Shown here: in pieces, positions 52,936-62,118 of the stretch
Position numbering within the stretch: the stretch's first letter is position 1
Layout: each line of letters begins with the position of its first letter
Source: Ruoffia halotolerans
Lineage (GTDB): Bacteria; Bacillota; Bacilli; Lactobacillales; Aerococcaceae
Assembly: GCF_014049385.1 (NCBI RefSeq)
Contig: NZ_JACAOA010000002.1
Coordinates: 62,001 to 126,000 of the forward strand
DNA length: 64,000 nt
Direction: 5' to 3'
Translations under genes and position numbers: made by a program
Notes under the pieces: model-generated
Told to the model about the DNA's origin: nothing
The model's database searches: none
The model's input: the letters and a program-made list of their open reading frames with translations, nothing else

Positions 52936-52999
52936 GTACTCTTTATCAATGATAACCTTTTTCTTTCACGCCATAAAAAAGTGAGTTAAATCAATCCTA

Positions 53000-53724
53000 C
53001 AATTCAGAGTCAGAGATGTGACTGATGAAAGAAACAAAGACTTACGAAGAAAAACTAAATATTGTTCAAGACTATCTAAATAACGACCTGTCATATAGAG
53101 AGACGTCAGAAAAGTTTAAAGTTTCATATAATAATGTTTACGCATGGGTGAACATATATAAGAAACATGGTCTTGGCAGTCTTATCGACAGCCGAGGTAG
53201 ATCAAAACCACTGCAATATTAACAGACGAAGAACGGTTAAACGTTAAAAATAAGGCCCTTAAAGCTCGAAATGAGTAGCTAGAAATGGAAAAGATGCCTT
53301 AAAAACATTACATGAAGTGGAAAGAGAGTAGATGTTAGCCAAAGAATGCTTGAAGCAGAGTAACAAACGATTAAAAAATTTCACGAAGAAAAAGCCTAAA
53401 AAGTAATCTGGCTGTGCCAAGCATTAAAAGTGAGCCAATCGAGCTATTATAAATGGTTAAATCATCAACCGTCACATACAGAATTGCGCTTAAAAAAATA
53501 ATAGTATTCATTCATGAAGCACATAAAACATGTAATGGAATTTATGGCTATCGTCGTAGGACTATTTATTTAAATCACTTTCAACAAGCCGCTGTTAATC
53601 ATAAGTGTGTCTAGCACTTAATGAAATGGAAGGGCATCCAAACCTATATAAAGAAAAGACGAATCTGAAGATTCGCCTTAACTATTTTTATTATTTACCT
53701 GTCTACTTGACAGGGGGCAGTTCA
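53000..53724 (+). mobile_element. Degenerate IS3-family (IS150-like) element
   Basis: An orfA start and a frameshifted orfA tail (TDEERLNVKNKALKARN) are followed by a fragment of orfB (LCQALKVSQSSYYKWLNHQ, then IHEAHKTCNGIYGYRRRTI) that lacks the DDE catalytic core. The right end is TGTCTACTTGACAGGGGGCA then GTTCA (ending 53724), an IS150-type terminal repeat in reverse. The left end was not identified. The right end cuts the terminator of the neighbouring GNAT gene. Confidence 0.75.
53025..53222 (+). pseudogene. IS3-family OrfA fragment (helix-turn-helix)
   Basis: 65 residues containing TYEEKLNIVQDYLNNDLSYR and FKVSYNNVYAWVNIYKKHGL, the N-terminal helix-turn-helix of IS150-type OrfA. A stop codon at 53220 ends the frame early; the rest of orfA continues in another frame. 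No function expected. Confidence 0.75.
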
Positions 53725-53753
53725 TATTGAGTTTGGTTGGGGGCTTTGATAAT

Positions 53754-54188
53754 CTAAGTTGCTGTCCAGGTCATTAGCCATTCTTTCTCGTGAGTTTCTT
53801 CATCTAAACACTCCTCAATAAATTGAAAACCATGCCTTTTATAAAATTGTATCGCCTGCGAATTGCGTGAATAAACAGAAAGTGTCAAAGATTTGTGTTG
53901 GCTTTTTAAATAAGTCAACAACTGGCTTCCAATGCCTCTGTGTCGACTCTCCTTCTCAATAAAAATACCCGCAATATAGTCTCCCGTTATACCAACAAAG
54001 CCTAACAGTCGATTGTCTTCTTGATAAAGCACCATATTCGCTTCATGAAAAGCTGAGAGCACATCATCATAATGACTGGTCCAATAGGCTGGGTCAACAA
54101 AATCATGCACTTCCAAATTCACAGTTAACCACAAATCAGCGACAGCCTTTATTACATCAGGATCCTTGTCTACTAAATTTATAAGCAT
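53754..54188 (-). CDS. GNAT-family N-acetyltransferase (YiaC-like)
   Basis: A 144-residue single-domain acetyltransferase. The acetyl-CoA motif A is RHRGIGSQLLTYLK (about 84-97), the motif B region is VYSRNSQAIQFYKRHGF (about 106-122), and GYIAGIFIE-like strands precede it. The N-terminal pattern resembles YiaC-type lysine/small-molecule acetyltransferases; the substrate is unknown. GGAGG precedes the ATG. A truncated second copy of the same gene is at 28584-28752. Its terminator arm at 53726-53745 has lost its partner because an IS3-type element ends there. Confidence 0.87.
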   Translation of the reverse strand: MLINLVDKDPDVIKAVADLWLTVNLEVHDFVDPAYWTSHYDDVLSAFHEANMVLYQEDNRLLGFVGITGDYIAGIFIEKESRHRGIGSQLLTYLKSQHKSLTLSVYSRNSQAIQFYKRHGFQFIEECLDEETHEKEWLMTWTAT

Positions 54189-54324
54189 CGGGTGACCTCC
54201 TTTAAATGACTAATAAGAAAAAGTCTAACAGAATACGCAAAGAGTCGCAATTGATAATCAAAGAAGGATGAGAAAAAGATAGAGCCTATGCTACAATAGC
54301 CATAAGTAAAAAGAAGGGTGCGAG

Positions 54325-54966
54325 ATGATGCGAATTAAACGACCAGTAATACAAGCGGATTTAGAAGAAAAAGAGTTAAAAGACTTATACCAACCCCATG
54401 ATTATATCTTAGAACTAGATGGCTATGATTTGAATGAACCTGACTTTACAACCGTTCAGGTGGAACAAGTGCGATTATATAATTGCGTCATTCGTGACGG
54501 TATATTCAACGATATGGATTTAAGTGATGCAGATCTGACTGATGTGCGCTTTATCGGCTGTGACTTCTCGAATGTAAATCTAAGCCAAGCATCCATTCAC
54601 CGAGTAGAGTTTGAAAATTGTAAGTTACTCGGAACTCAGTTCTCTGAAACCATGTTAGGTGACACACTATTCCAAGAGGCAATCTTAAACTTATCTACAT
54701 TCGCGGATTCAAAGTTAGTGCGAGTCTACTTTCAAGAGTCGTCACTTCAAGAAGCAGCCTTCTTTGAATGTAAACTAAAGCAAGTCAACTTTGAAGAGTG
54801 TGAACTCAATGACATTACCTTTGATCATACACCTTTAAAAGACATCAACCTTAGCACATCAAACTTTGACTCAATCCGAGTTGCCATCGAAGACTTGAAA
54901 GGTTGCCGAGTGTCCAGGGAACAAGCCTTAGGTTTGGTTGGGTTGATGGGGGTAGAAGTGGTGTAG
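54325..54966 (+). CDS. Pentapeptide-repeat protein
   Basis: A 213-residue protein with about 25 pentapeptide-like A(D/N)Lxx repeats. Examples are DMDLSDADLTDVRFIGCDFS (about 72-91) and SSLQEAAFFECKLKQVNFEE (about 152-171). It should fold as a right-handed beta-helix like MfpA/Qnr, which mimic DNA and protect gyrase, but many pentapeptide proteins have other or unknown roles. A C-terminal segment (REQALGLVGLMGVEVV) follows the repeats, as in Qnr-type proteins. AAGGGTG precedes the tandem ATGATG start. Monocistronic. Confidence 0.87.
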   Translation: MMRIKRPVIQADLEEKELKDLYQPHDYILELDGYDLNEPDFTTVQVEQVRLYNCVIRDGIFNDMDLSDADLTDVRFIGCDFSNVNLSQASIHRVEFENCKLLGTQFSETMLGDTLFQEAILNLSTFADSKLVRVYFQESSLQEAAFFECKLKQVNFEECELNDITFDHTPLKDINLSTSNFDSIRVAIEDLKGCRVSREQALGLVGLMGVEVV

Positions 54967-55018
54967 GGAAGTGATTGACGCAGATTAAAAAATTAGATAA
55001 TTTCATTATTATAATTTA

Positions 55019-55924
55019 CTAATCATTATAATAGACTGTTACTCTGATATTTTGTGAATAATTACCGAATTTTTCTCCAAAAAGAGTAATTCCCCCGTTG
55101 TTTAAATTTTTTTCAGTATTCGAAAATCGTAAAGTAAAAAAAGTAAGATCGAAGTTAATATTTGAAAGCTTAAAGTTTGATATTTTTTCTCCATCAATTT
55201 GAGTTTCTTCAGGCGTAATACGAATCGTTTTTAATTGACCGTATTGGCTATTGCTATCTGGCCACCACGAAGGTGTATAATGACCTCGAACATCAGCATA
55301 GTTTCCAGGTGAAGTCCAAGTGCCAATATTTACGTTATTAAACAAGAAGTCTATATCTGATGGCCATACGTAATTGCTACCAGGGAATTCAGAAGCAATC
55401 TCAAAGCTGATTTCAATGAGATGAACTTTTGAAGAAGAAGTGACAGGATTAAAAAAGTTGTATTCTATAAATCCAGAAGAGAGCCATAATAGTTGTGCGT
55501 TAATTCTTTCAGGCACCATAAAGTATTTCGGCTCATCTAAAACCCCGATATATCCTTCATCACTAGCTAAGCCGCAAGTAGGCTTAGCTTTAAAGTTTGA
55601 AAAACTCCCAACTGAAATATCGATTATTTTTTTTTGATATTTTTCATAAATTCGGATAGGAAAAGTTATACGTAACTCATCAATTGCAATAATATAATAT
55701 TTCTGTTTACGTTCTGTTCCTTCAATATATTGCAGGCGAATTACTTTTGCTTCTTCTAATTGTTTTAAATGTCTATTAATAATTGATGGACTTAAATCTA
55801 ATAAATGAGATATTTGTGTTCCGTTTAAAGGACGCTCTTTTAATAGAGATAATATATTGATTCGTGTTTCGTTGGCCAAGGCTTTGATAATAGGTAAGTT
55901 TTCACTAGTTAAATTTATATCCAT
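55019..55924 (-). CDS. ArsR-type winged-helix regulator with a large C-terminal domain
   Basis: A 301-residue protein. Residues 10-90 form an ArsR-like winged helix: ALANETRINILSLLKERPLN, then SHLLDLSPSIINRHLKQLEE as the recognition helix. The remaining 200 residues are far beyond the usual 100-120 of ArsR proteins, rich in aromatic residues and beta-strand-like (LLWLSSGFIEYNFFNPV, SPGNYADVRGHYTPSWWPDS), and have no metal cysteines. I infer a carbohydrate- or ligand-sensing beta-sandwich. It is divergent from an importer/glycosidase operon, and a palindrome and a cre site lie between. Confidence 0.75.
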   Translation of the reverse strand: MDINLTSENLPIIKALANETRINILSLLKERPLNGTQISHLLDLSPSIINRHLKQLEEAKVIRLQYIEGTERKQKYYIIAIDELRITFPIRIYEKYQKKIIDISVGSFSNFKAKPTCGLASDEGYIGVLDEPKYFMVPERINAQLLWLSSGFIEYNFFNPVTSSSKVHLIEISFEIASEFPGSNYVWPSDIDFLFNNVNIGTWTSPGNYADVRGHYTPSWWPDSNSQYGQLKTIRITPEETQIDGEKISNFKLSNINFDLTFFTLRFSNTEKNLNNGGITLFGEKFGNYSQNIRVTVYYND

Positions 55925-55966
55925 GATTATTCACCTTTCTGTTCAAAAAAACGCGCACTCAACTAA

Positions 55967-55982
55967 ATGAAAGCGGTTTTAT
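55967..55982 (+). promoter_or_regulatory. cre site between the ArsR-type gene and the sugar importer operon
   Basis: ATGAAAGCGGTTTTAT matches the cre consensus at 15 of 16 positions (T for C at position 14). Confidence 0.6.
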
Positions 55983-56087
55983 TAACTATTCTAACATAAA
56001 AAGCTCAAAAAAATCTATATATTTTTCGAAGTTGCATTGAGTATTAATTGTCGTACTAATATAATAAATATGTAAGGGCTTACCAAA

Positions 56088-56103
56088 CAATTTGTACAAA
56101 TTG
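56088..56103. promoter_or_regulatory. Perfect 16-bp palindrome, candidate ArsR-type operator
   Basis: CAATTTGTACAAATTG is a perfect palindrome 33-48 bases before the binding-protein gene start. It is a good candidate site for the divergent winged-helix regulator. Confidence 0.6.
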
Positions 56104-56135
56104 AGAACTATTAGTTAATAAAAGGAGAATGGAAA

Positions 56136-57410
56136 ATGAAAAAAATGATGAAATCCCTTTTGGCGATCGTAACTGCTTCTTCTGTATTTAGTTTTACTTC
56201 ACTGTCTAACACATCTGTTGAGGTTCAAGCTCAAGAAGATCGGGTTCAGATTGATTTTCTTAATGGATTTACCGGTGGCGATGGCGCTTTTATGAAGCAA
56301 ATTACAGACGGGTTCAATGAATCACAGGACCAGTATTTTATTAATGAAGTCCAAGAAGTTGACCACTATGTTCAATATGTAACTGGTGATTTTGATTTAG
56401 TTGTAATGCACGGAACAAACTTAGCAACTTATCGTGCAGATGGATTAATTCAAGATGTGACACCGTTCTTAGATGAAGCAGGTTTATCAATGGATGATTT
56501 TCATCCTGTTTCAGAAGATATCGTTGGATTTGAGGATGGTACTTTTGGAGTCCCATTAGACATTCATCCATTGACCACTTTTTATAATAAAGAGTTTGTA
56601 GAAGAAGCTCCAGAAAACTATGAAGATTTAGTTTCAATTAATGAAGAAGTTTCAGCTATCAATGAAAATTTATATGCATTAGGAATACCAGATACTGGTT
56701 TAGTTGAATTCTATATACTGACAATCGCAGCCCAAAATGGTGTTGACTTAGATGGTGGAGGGTACCTAAATTTCGCACAACAAGAAATGGCAGATGCATT
56801 AATGATTTATCATGACATGATTTATACAGAGAATATTTCACCAGCTGGTTTAGGATTAGATGGGGAATTCCAAACGTTTATGTCTGATGCTGAAAACGAT
56901 GCAGCGCAAAGTGTAGTAGCATTAACTGGACCTTGGTATTATCAAGCAGTTAGTGATACGTATGGTGAAAACTTAGGAATTGGTCAAATCCCTGTATTAG
57001 GAAATGAACAAGCTATTTATGGTAATAGTCACAATATCTCAGTGTCGTCGAATGTTCAAGATGATGAAACTAAAGCAGGTATTTCAGCATTCTTTGAATA
57101 CCTATATACACCAGAAAATTTAATCCATTGGGCTGAGTCAGGACAAGCGCCTTTACATAATGACACAATGGCTTTAGTAGAAGAGCGTCAAGAAGAATTA
57201 CCGTTATCATACCAAAATCAATTACAATTTGATAACTATGTTGCAGCACCACAAGTATATCAATTTGGAGAACAAATTCGTTATATGAATGAAACTGTTT
57301 TTGGCCGTATAGTTCGTGAAGAGGGTCTGACAGTGGAAGACTTAATGGTTGAGTTAGAAATGGCTACACAACAAGCACAAGAAATTGGTAGTACAGGTAG
57401 TGTTGAATAA
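56136..57410 (+). CDS. Sugar ABC transporter binding protein (MalE/UgpB-like), no lipobox
   Basis: A 424-residue family 1 binding protein. The signal peptide MKKMMKSLLAIVTASSVFSF... ends in VQA before QEDR, with no cysteine. The mature part has QIDFLNGFTGGDGAFMKQI, an ALTGPWYYQ strand and a C-terminal VRFG-like segment (RYMNETVFGRIV) typical of maltodextrin/sn-glycerol-phosphate binders. It begins the importer operon behind the palindrome, with AAAGGAG before the ATG. A hairpin separates it from the permeases, so it should be made in excess. Confidence 0.88.
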   Translation: MKKMMKSLLAIVTASSVFSFTSLSNTSVEVQAQEDRVQIDFLNGFTGGDGAFMKQITDGFNESQDQYFINEVQEVDHYVQYVTGDFDLVVMHGTNLATYRADGLIQDVTPFLDEAGLSMDDFHPVSEDIVGFEDGTFGVPLDIHPLTTFYNKEFVEEAPENYEDLVSINEEVSAINENLYALGIPDTGLVEFYILTIAAQNGVDLDGGGYLNFAQQEMADALMIYHDMIYTENISPAGLGLDGEFQTFMSDAENDAAQSVVALTGPWYYQAVSDTYGENLGIGQIPVLGNEQAIYGNSHNISVSSNVQDDETKAGISAFFEYLYTPENLIHWAESGQAPLHNDTMALVEERQEELPLSYQNQLQFDNYVAAPQVYQFGEQIRYMNETVFGRIVREEGLTVEDLMVELEMATQQAQEIGSTGSVE

Positions 57411-57442
57411 CTAATTAAGTAGCAGATTCATTAAATAAAATT

Positions 57443-57513
57443 AATAGAGTAAAGTTCATCCAAAGCAAACTGATTGTAGTTAGAATCAGCGGTAAAACTT
57501 TACTCTATTTTTT
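57443..57513 (+). terminator. Intra-operon hairpin (attenuator) between binding protein and permeases
   Basis: AATAGAGTAAAGTT and AACTTTACTCTATT form a perfect 14-bp stem that encloses a second small stem (CTGATT/AATCAG), followed by TTTTTTA. Partial termination would lower permease expression compared with the binding protein. Confidence 0.75.
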
Positions 57514-57531
57514 ATATAAGGAGAGATAAAT

Positions 57532-58425
57532 ATGTATATAAATCGCAAAACAAAGTGGTCAGCTTTTCTCCTATTTTTACCATTTTTAATTGCTTTTGTA
57601 TTATTTTGGTTAATACCTTTTTCATTTGGGGTTTTTACAAGTTTGCATCAATATAGTGTATTCGCAGGAAATCAAGGTTTTGTAGGATTAAATAATTATC
57701 AAACCTTGATACAAGGAGACGGAGTATTTGGTAGTAGATTTTATCTAGGTATGGGAAATACGCTAATTTTCGTTGTGTTCAGTGTTATTCCTTTGGTTCT
57801 TATTAGTTTAGGTTTAGCACTAACAATCCATAATTTAAATGGCTGGGTAAAAAATATATTTAGAACGATTTTCTTCATATCATATGGGGTTTCAGTAACA
57901 GCTGTATCGTCTATTTTTAAATGGTTATTTAATGGTAATGGTGGATATATTAATCAGTTACTTTCTGAAGTTAACTTGCCAGCTATTCAATGGTTAAATC
58001 AACAACCATATGCTTGGGCAGTAATTATAGTAACAACAGTGTGGTGGACGGTCGGATATAATATGATTTTATTTAGTAATGCATTGGATAATTTGGATCC
58101 TGCATTGTATGAAGCAGCGTCTATCGATGGGGCGAATGCGTGGGATAAATTCAGACATATTACACTTCCATCAATTAAAAATATAACGATGTTTGTTATT
58201 TTAACGACTGTAATCGCATCTTTCAATCTATATGGTCAATCACTTTTAATTACTGGCGGAGGGCCAGCTCAGTCTACCATGTCGGTAATAATGGTTATAC
58301 AACAAACTATATTTAATCAGAATAACCTTGGTATGGGTTCTGCAATGGCTGTCTTATTAGGTATTATAATTATGCTTGTGTCCGTGATTCAATTAGTAGT
58401 TGAGCGAAGAGGTGAACAAAAATGA
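57532..58425 (+). CDS. Sugar ABC permease (MalF/UgpA type)
   Basis: A 297-residue permease with six transmembrane helices and the EAA loop EAASIDGANAWDKFRHITLP (about 192-211). It overlaps the next permease by four bases (ATGA). AAGGAGAG precedes the ATG. No ATPase gene is in this operon. Confidence 0.92.
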   Translation: MYINRKTKWSAFLLFLPFLIAFVLFWLIPFSFGVFTSLHQYSVFAGNQGFVGLNNYQTLIQGDGVFGSRFYLGMGNTLIFVVFSVIPLVLISLGLALTIHNLNGWVKNIFRTIFFISYGVSVTAVSSIFKWLFNGNGGYINQLLSEVNLPAIQWLNQQPYAWAVIIVTTVWWTVGYNMILFSNALDNLDPALYEAASIDGANAWDKFRHITLPSIKNITMFVILTTVIASFNLYGQSLLITGGGPAQSTMSVIMVIQQTIFNQNNLGMGSAMAVLLGIIIMLVSVIQLVVERRGEQK

Positions 58426-59252
58426 AATCAATGAAGAAGTCAAATAAATTAGCTTTAATCATTGCGGTTATAATGGCTATCTTTTTCATAGTTCCATTAC
58501 TTTATATGTTTTTTACTTCATTTAAATCCATGTCGGAATCTCTATCAAGTGCAGGGTTGGTGCCACAAAGTTGGACAATGGAGAATTATCAAAGTTTATT
58601 AGAAGACACGTCTACATCACCAATGATACGTTGGTTATTAAATACTACACTAGTTACAGTTGTTGGAACAACAATAGTAGTAACAATCGATGTATTAGCA
58701 GCGTATGCTTTAGCTAGATTGAATTTACCTTTCAAGAATATAGCATTATTTATTGTGATTGCATCGTTAACAATTCCGGGTATTGTTACACTATTTCCAA
58801 ATTTCTTTATAATGCAAGAAATTGGAGTCATTGATACTTATATACCATTAATTGTCATTTACACATCGAGTTCAATGGGAGTTTATATGATTTACAATTT
58901 TTTAAAGTCCTTCCCAGGAGAATTGGAAGAAGCAGCTGCATTAGATGGTGCATCAAGATGGCAAATATTAAGACATGTTATCTTACCTTCAATCAAAGGG
59001 CCGACTACCACTCTAGCAATAATGACATTTTTGGCTATATATAATGACTTTTTATGGCCATCGCTTGTAACGAATAGTACAGAAATGAAAACAGTTACGG
59101 TTGGAGTTGCCAATCTAGTGCAAGGTGCGAATTTTGTTAATCCAGGAAGAATGATGGCAGCGACAGTAATTGCTACTATACCTGCATTAATTGTCTTTGT
59201 CTTTGCGCAACGATTCTTTATACAAAATGATACTGCATCAGGCATAAAATAA
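58422..59252 (+). CDS. Sugar ABC permease (MalG/UgpE type)
   Basis: A 276-residue permease with six transmembrane helices and the EAA loop EEAAALDGASRWQILRHVIL (about 168-187), ending in FAQRFFIQNDTASGIK. It pairs with the preceding permease. The cluster must borrow an MsmK-type ATPase, for example the one at 21729. Confidence 0.92.
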   Translation: MKSMKKSNKLALIIAVIMAIFFIVPLLYMFFTSFKSMSESLSSAGLVPQSWTMENYQSLLEDTSTSPMIRWLLNTTLVTVVGTTIVVTIDVLAAYALARLNLPFKNIALFIVIASLTIPGIVTLFPNFFIMQEIGVIDTYIPLIVIYTSSSMGVYMIYNFLKSFPGELEEAAALDGASRWQILRHVILPSIKGPTTTLAIMTFLAIYNDFLWPSLVTNSTEMKTVTVGVANLVQGANFVNPGRMMAATVIATIPALIVFVFAQRFFIQNDTASGIK

Positions 59253-59262
59253 GGAGAATGAT

Positions 59263-61035
59263 ATGAGAAATAACTACCCACGCCCACAATTTCAAAGAGA
59301 AAAGTGGATCAATTTAAATGGAGATTGGCAAATTGAATTCGATTATAAAAATCAAGGTTTAAGTAATAAGTATTTTAAACAAGATGTAAAATTTTCGGAA
59401 AATATTGAAGTACCCTATGTCTACCAAAGTAAAAAATCAGGACTAAACCATAAAAAAAATTGTGAGGTACTTTGGTATAAAAAAACTTTTACTATAGAAA
59501 AGTTGACTGATACTACCGTAATGCATTTTGGTGCAGTCGATTATATCGCAGATGTTTATGTAAATGAAATTCATATTGGACAACATATTGGTGGTCATAC
59601 TAGTTTTAAGTTCGATATATCTCATGCGATTATTGAAGGAGAAAATGCCGTTACGGTTCGTGTGGAAGACTATACTGATAGGGAATGGATACCACGAGGT
59701 AAACAATATTGGAATGTCCAACCTGAATCGATATGGTATACAAATACTACTGGTATCTGGCAAACAGTTTGGCTTGAACAAATAAATACTATTCATGTTG
59801 ATTCCATGAAAATAACACCGAAATTAGATGATGAATCTGTAGAAATTAAACCGATTTTTAGTGAACTAACAGAAGAAATGGAACTTGAAATCATCATTGA
59901 GTTCAAAGGTGAATTGATTGTACAAACACGATCAAAGATTTTATCGACTGAGCAAATATTTAATTTTGACGTAATGTCTGGAAAAATTATGAATAAAAAT
60001 GCTCATGGATTTGGAAGAACATGGTCACCAGAAGCACCAAACTTATTTGATGTAACTCTAAAACTTTTTGTTGAGAATAAACTCATGGATAAAGTGGAAA
60101 GTTATTTTGGAATGCGAAAAATCCATATTGAAAACGATCAAATATTTCTAAATAATCGCCCATTTTATCAAAAATTGATATTGGATCAAGGCTATTGGCC
60201 AAATACCCTAATGACGGCACCAGAAGACAAAGATTTTGAAAAAGACATAAAGTTAGCTAAAGAAATGGGATTTAATGGAGCAAGAAAACACCAAAAAGTT
60301 GAAGACCCATTGTATTATTATTATGCTGATAAACTTGGATTTGTTGTTTGGGGAGAGAGTGCCTCTCCTGCGAATTACAACACACAAATGGTACCTTTAG
60401 TCGTGAATGAATGGAAAGAGATTATTGAGAGAGATTACAATCATCCATCTATTATTGCATGGACTCCTGCCAATGAAAGCTGGGGAATTTCAGAAGTTAA
60501 CTACGACAAGCAACAACAAGATTTTCTACAAACCCTTTATTATTTTGTGAAATCATTAGACCAAACTCGTTTAGTTATAGTAAATGATGGTTGGGAGATG
60601 ATAAAAACAGATATTCTAGGCGTCCATAATTATTCACATGGGAATGTTGATGAAATTGAAAAATATCAAAAGTATGTTAATGACATCAGTACTACTGAAA
60701 ACCTAACTACAGCTATGCCTGCCCAACGTAATATCATAGTTGAAGGCTATGAATATAAGGGGCAGCCGTTAATGCTAACCGAATTCGGAGGTATATCTTT
60801 TAACCCTGATGAAGTTTGGGATAACGCTTGGGGATATACAAGTGCAAATACTAAAGAAGCATTTCTTGCTGATTATGAGAGAGTAATAGATGCAATAAAA
60901 AAATCACAAGCACTAAGAGGATATTGTTATACCCAACTGACCGACGTTGAACAAGAAACGAATGGACTATTAACTTTCGATCGTCGACCTAAAGTAGACT
61001 TAAATCTGATTAAAGAAATCAATGAAAAAATCTAA
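59263..61035 (+). CDS. Glycoside hydrolase family 2, short cytosolic form
   Basis: A 590-residue GH2 enzyme with no signal peptide: an N-terminal sugar-binding jelly roll (RPQFQREKWINLNGDWQIEF, then WYKKTFTI), an immunoglobulin-like domain, and a TIM barrel. The acid/base glutamate is in WTPANESWGI (Glu405) and the nucleophile in LTEFGGISF (Glu507); GARKHQKVEDPLYYYYADKL is the barrel segment. It is about 400 residues shorter than LacZ. GH2 activities include beta-galactosidase, beta-glucuronidase and arabinosidase/galactofuranosidase types. Downstream galactokinase and epimerase point to galactose release in the cytosol (inference). AAGGAG precedes the ATG. Confidence 0.88.
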   Translation: MRNNYPRPQFQREKWINLNGDWQIEFDYKNQGLSNKYFKQDVKFSENIEVPYVYQSKKSGLNHKKNCEVLWYKKTFTIEKLTDTTVMHFGAVDYIADVYVNEIHIGQHIGGHTSFKFDISHAIIEGENAVTVRVEDYTDREWIPRGKQYWNVQPESIWYTNTTGIWQTVWLEQINTIHVDSMKITPKLDDESVEIKPIFSELTEEMELEIIIEFKGELIVQTRSKILSTEQIFNFDVMSGKIMNKNAHGFGRTWSPEAPNLFDVTLKLFVENKLMDKVESYFGMRKIHIENDQIFLNNRPFYQKLILDQGYWPNTLMTAPEDKDFEKDIKLAKEMGFNGARKHQKVEDPLYYYYADKLGFVVWGESASPANYNTQMVPLVVNEWKEIIERDYNHPSIIAWTPANESWGISEVNYDKQQQDFLQTLYYFVKSLDQTRLVIVNDGWEMIKTDILGVHNYSHGNVDEIEKYQKYVNDISTTENLTTAMPAQRNIIVEGYEYKGQPLMLTEFGGISFNPDEVWDNAWGYTSANTKEAFLADYERVIDAIKKSQALRGYCYTQLTDVEQETNGLLTFDRRPKVDLNLIKEINEKI

Positions 61036-61047
61036 AGGTGTGATTAT

Positions 61048-62070
61048 ATGAAACTGAATAAATTTGGAGGATTACTAACGATTTTCTCACTTATCTTAAT
61101 CTCAACCATTATTTTTAGAGATTTAGAAATAAAAGCTACAGAAAGTTATCAAAATCCAGTAGGTGAAATGTCAAATATTGGAGATCCGTTTGTGTTAAAA
61201 ACCAACGATGAATATTATATGTATGCAACTTCAGAACCAAATTTTGGCTTTCGAGTATGGAGGAGTAATGATTTAGTTGATTGGGTGGATGCCGGAGTCG
61301 CTTTAGATCATAGAACATTTGAAAATAAATGGGCAACTTACGATTTCTGGGCACCCGAAGTATTTGAACATGAAAATGAATATTATATGACATACAGCGC
61401 TCGGGCATATAATGGAAGTTTAAGAACTGCTATTGCAAAGTCCGAAAGTCCTACGGGGCCTTTTGAAGATATCAATTCTGATTTGATAGAAGAGAAAGGA
61501 TCTTATATTGATGCTCATATATTCAAAGATGACGACGATAAAATATATATGTACTACGTTAAGGATAACTCAGAAAATATTATTAATGGTATAAAAACAA
61601 GCGAAATGTTTGTTCAAGAGATGTCTAGTGATTTAAGTAGTTTAGTAGGAGAACCGACATTTTTGTTTGGTCCCAGTCAAGAGTGGGAAGGATTAGAAGG
61701 CGATATTCTTTGGAACGAGGGTCCATTTGTTCTTAAACATGAAGATAAATATTATTTAACATATTCAGCGAACTATTACGGAGGACCAGAATATGCAGTG
61801 GGCTACGCAGTGTCGGATAATCCATTAGGCCCGTTTGAGAAATACAAAGATAACCCAATATTATCATCTGATTTAGAAAATGGTATTTCTGGTCCGGGAC
61901 ATAATAGTATAACCGTTGGACCTAACAATGAAGAACTTTATATTGTTTATCATATACACACAGATCCAGATAATCCAACCGGGGACCGTCGTATGGCGAT
62001 AGACCCAATCTATTTTGAAGACGGAATATTAAAAGTAGATGGACCTAGTTCGGAGGAAAAAGAATTTTAA
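61048..62070 (+). CDS. Secreted glycoside hydrolase family 43 enzyme
   Basis: A 340-residue five-blade beta-propeller. The N-terminus is a signal peptide or anchor (KFGGLLTIFSLILISTIIFR) ending near IKA-TE. Catalytic positions: general base Asp in IGDPFVLKTNDEYYMYAT, pKa modulator Asp in SYIDAHIFKDDDDK, and acid Glu in LWNEGPFVLKHEDKYYLTYS. GH43 enzymes are exo- or endo-acting on arabinose, xylose or galactose linkages. It would act outside the cell on substrate that the importer then takes up, unlike the cytosolic GH2. A purine-rich ribosome site (AAAGGTG) precedes the ATG. Confidence 0.87.
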   Translation: MKLNKFGGLLTIFSLILISTIIFRDLEIKATESYQNPVGEMSNIGDPFVLKTNDEYYMYATSEPNFGFRVWRSNDLVDWVDAGVALDHRTFENKWATYDFWAPEVFEHENEYYMTYSARAYNGSLRTAIAKSESPTGPFEDINSDLIEEKGSYIDAHIFKDDDDKIYMYYVKDNSENIINGIKTSEMFVQEMSSDLSSLVGEPTFLFGPSQEWEGLEGDILWNEGPFVLKHEDKYYLTYSANYYGGPEYAVGYAVSDNPLGPFEKYKDNPILSSDLENGISGPGHNSITVGPNNEELYIVYHIHTDPDNPTGDRRMAIDPIYFEDGILKVDGPSSEEKEF

Positions 62071-62118
62071 ACTGTTCTGTTTAGACAGGTAAAAGAGTCA
62101 ACTTAAGGAGAAATATTA

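Noticed and set aside
54967-55018. Search for tRNA or riboswitch in the remaining short spacers
   Set aside because: No cloverleaf, T-box or known riboswitch core was recognisable by eye in any spacer of the window; absence is not proof.
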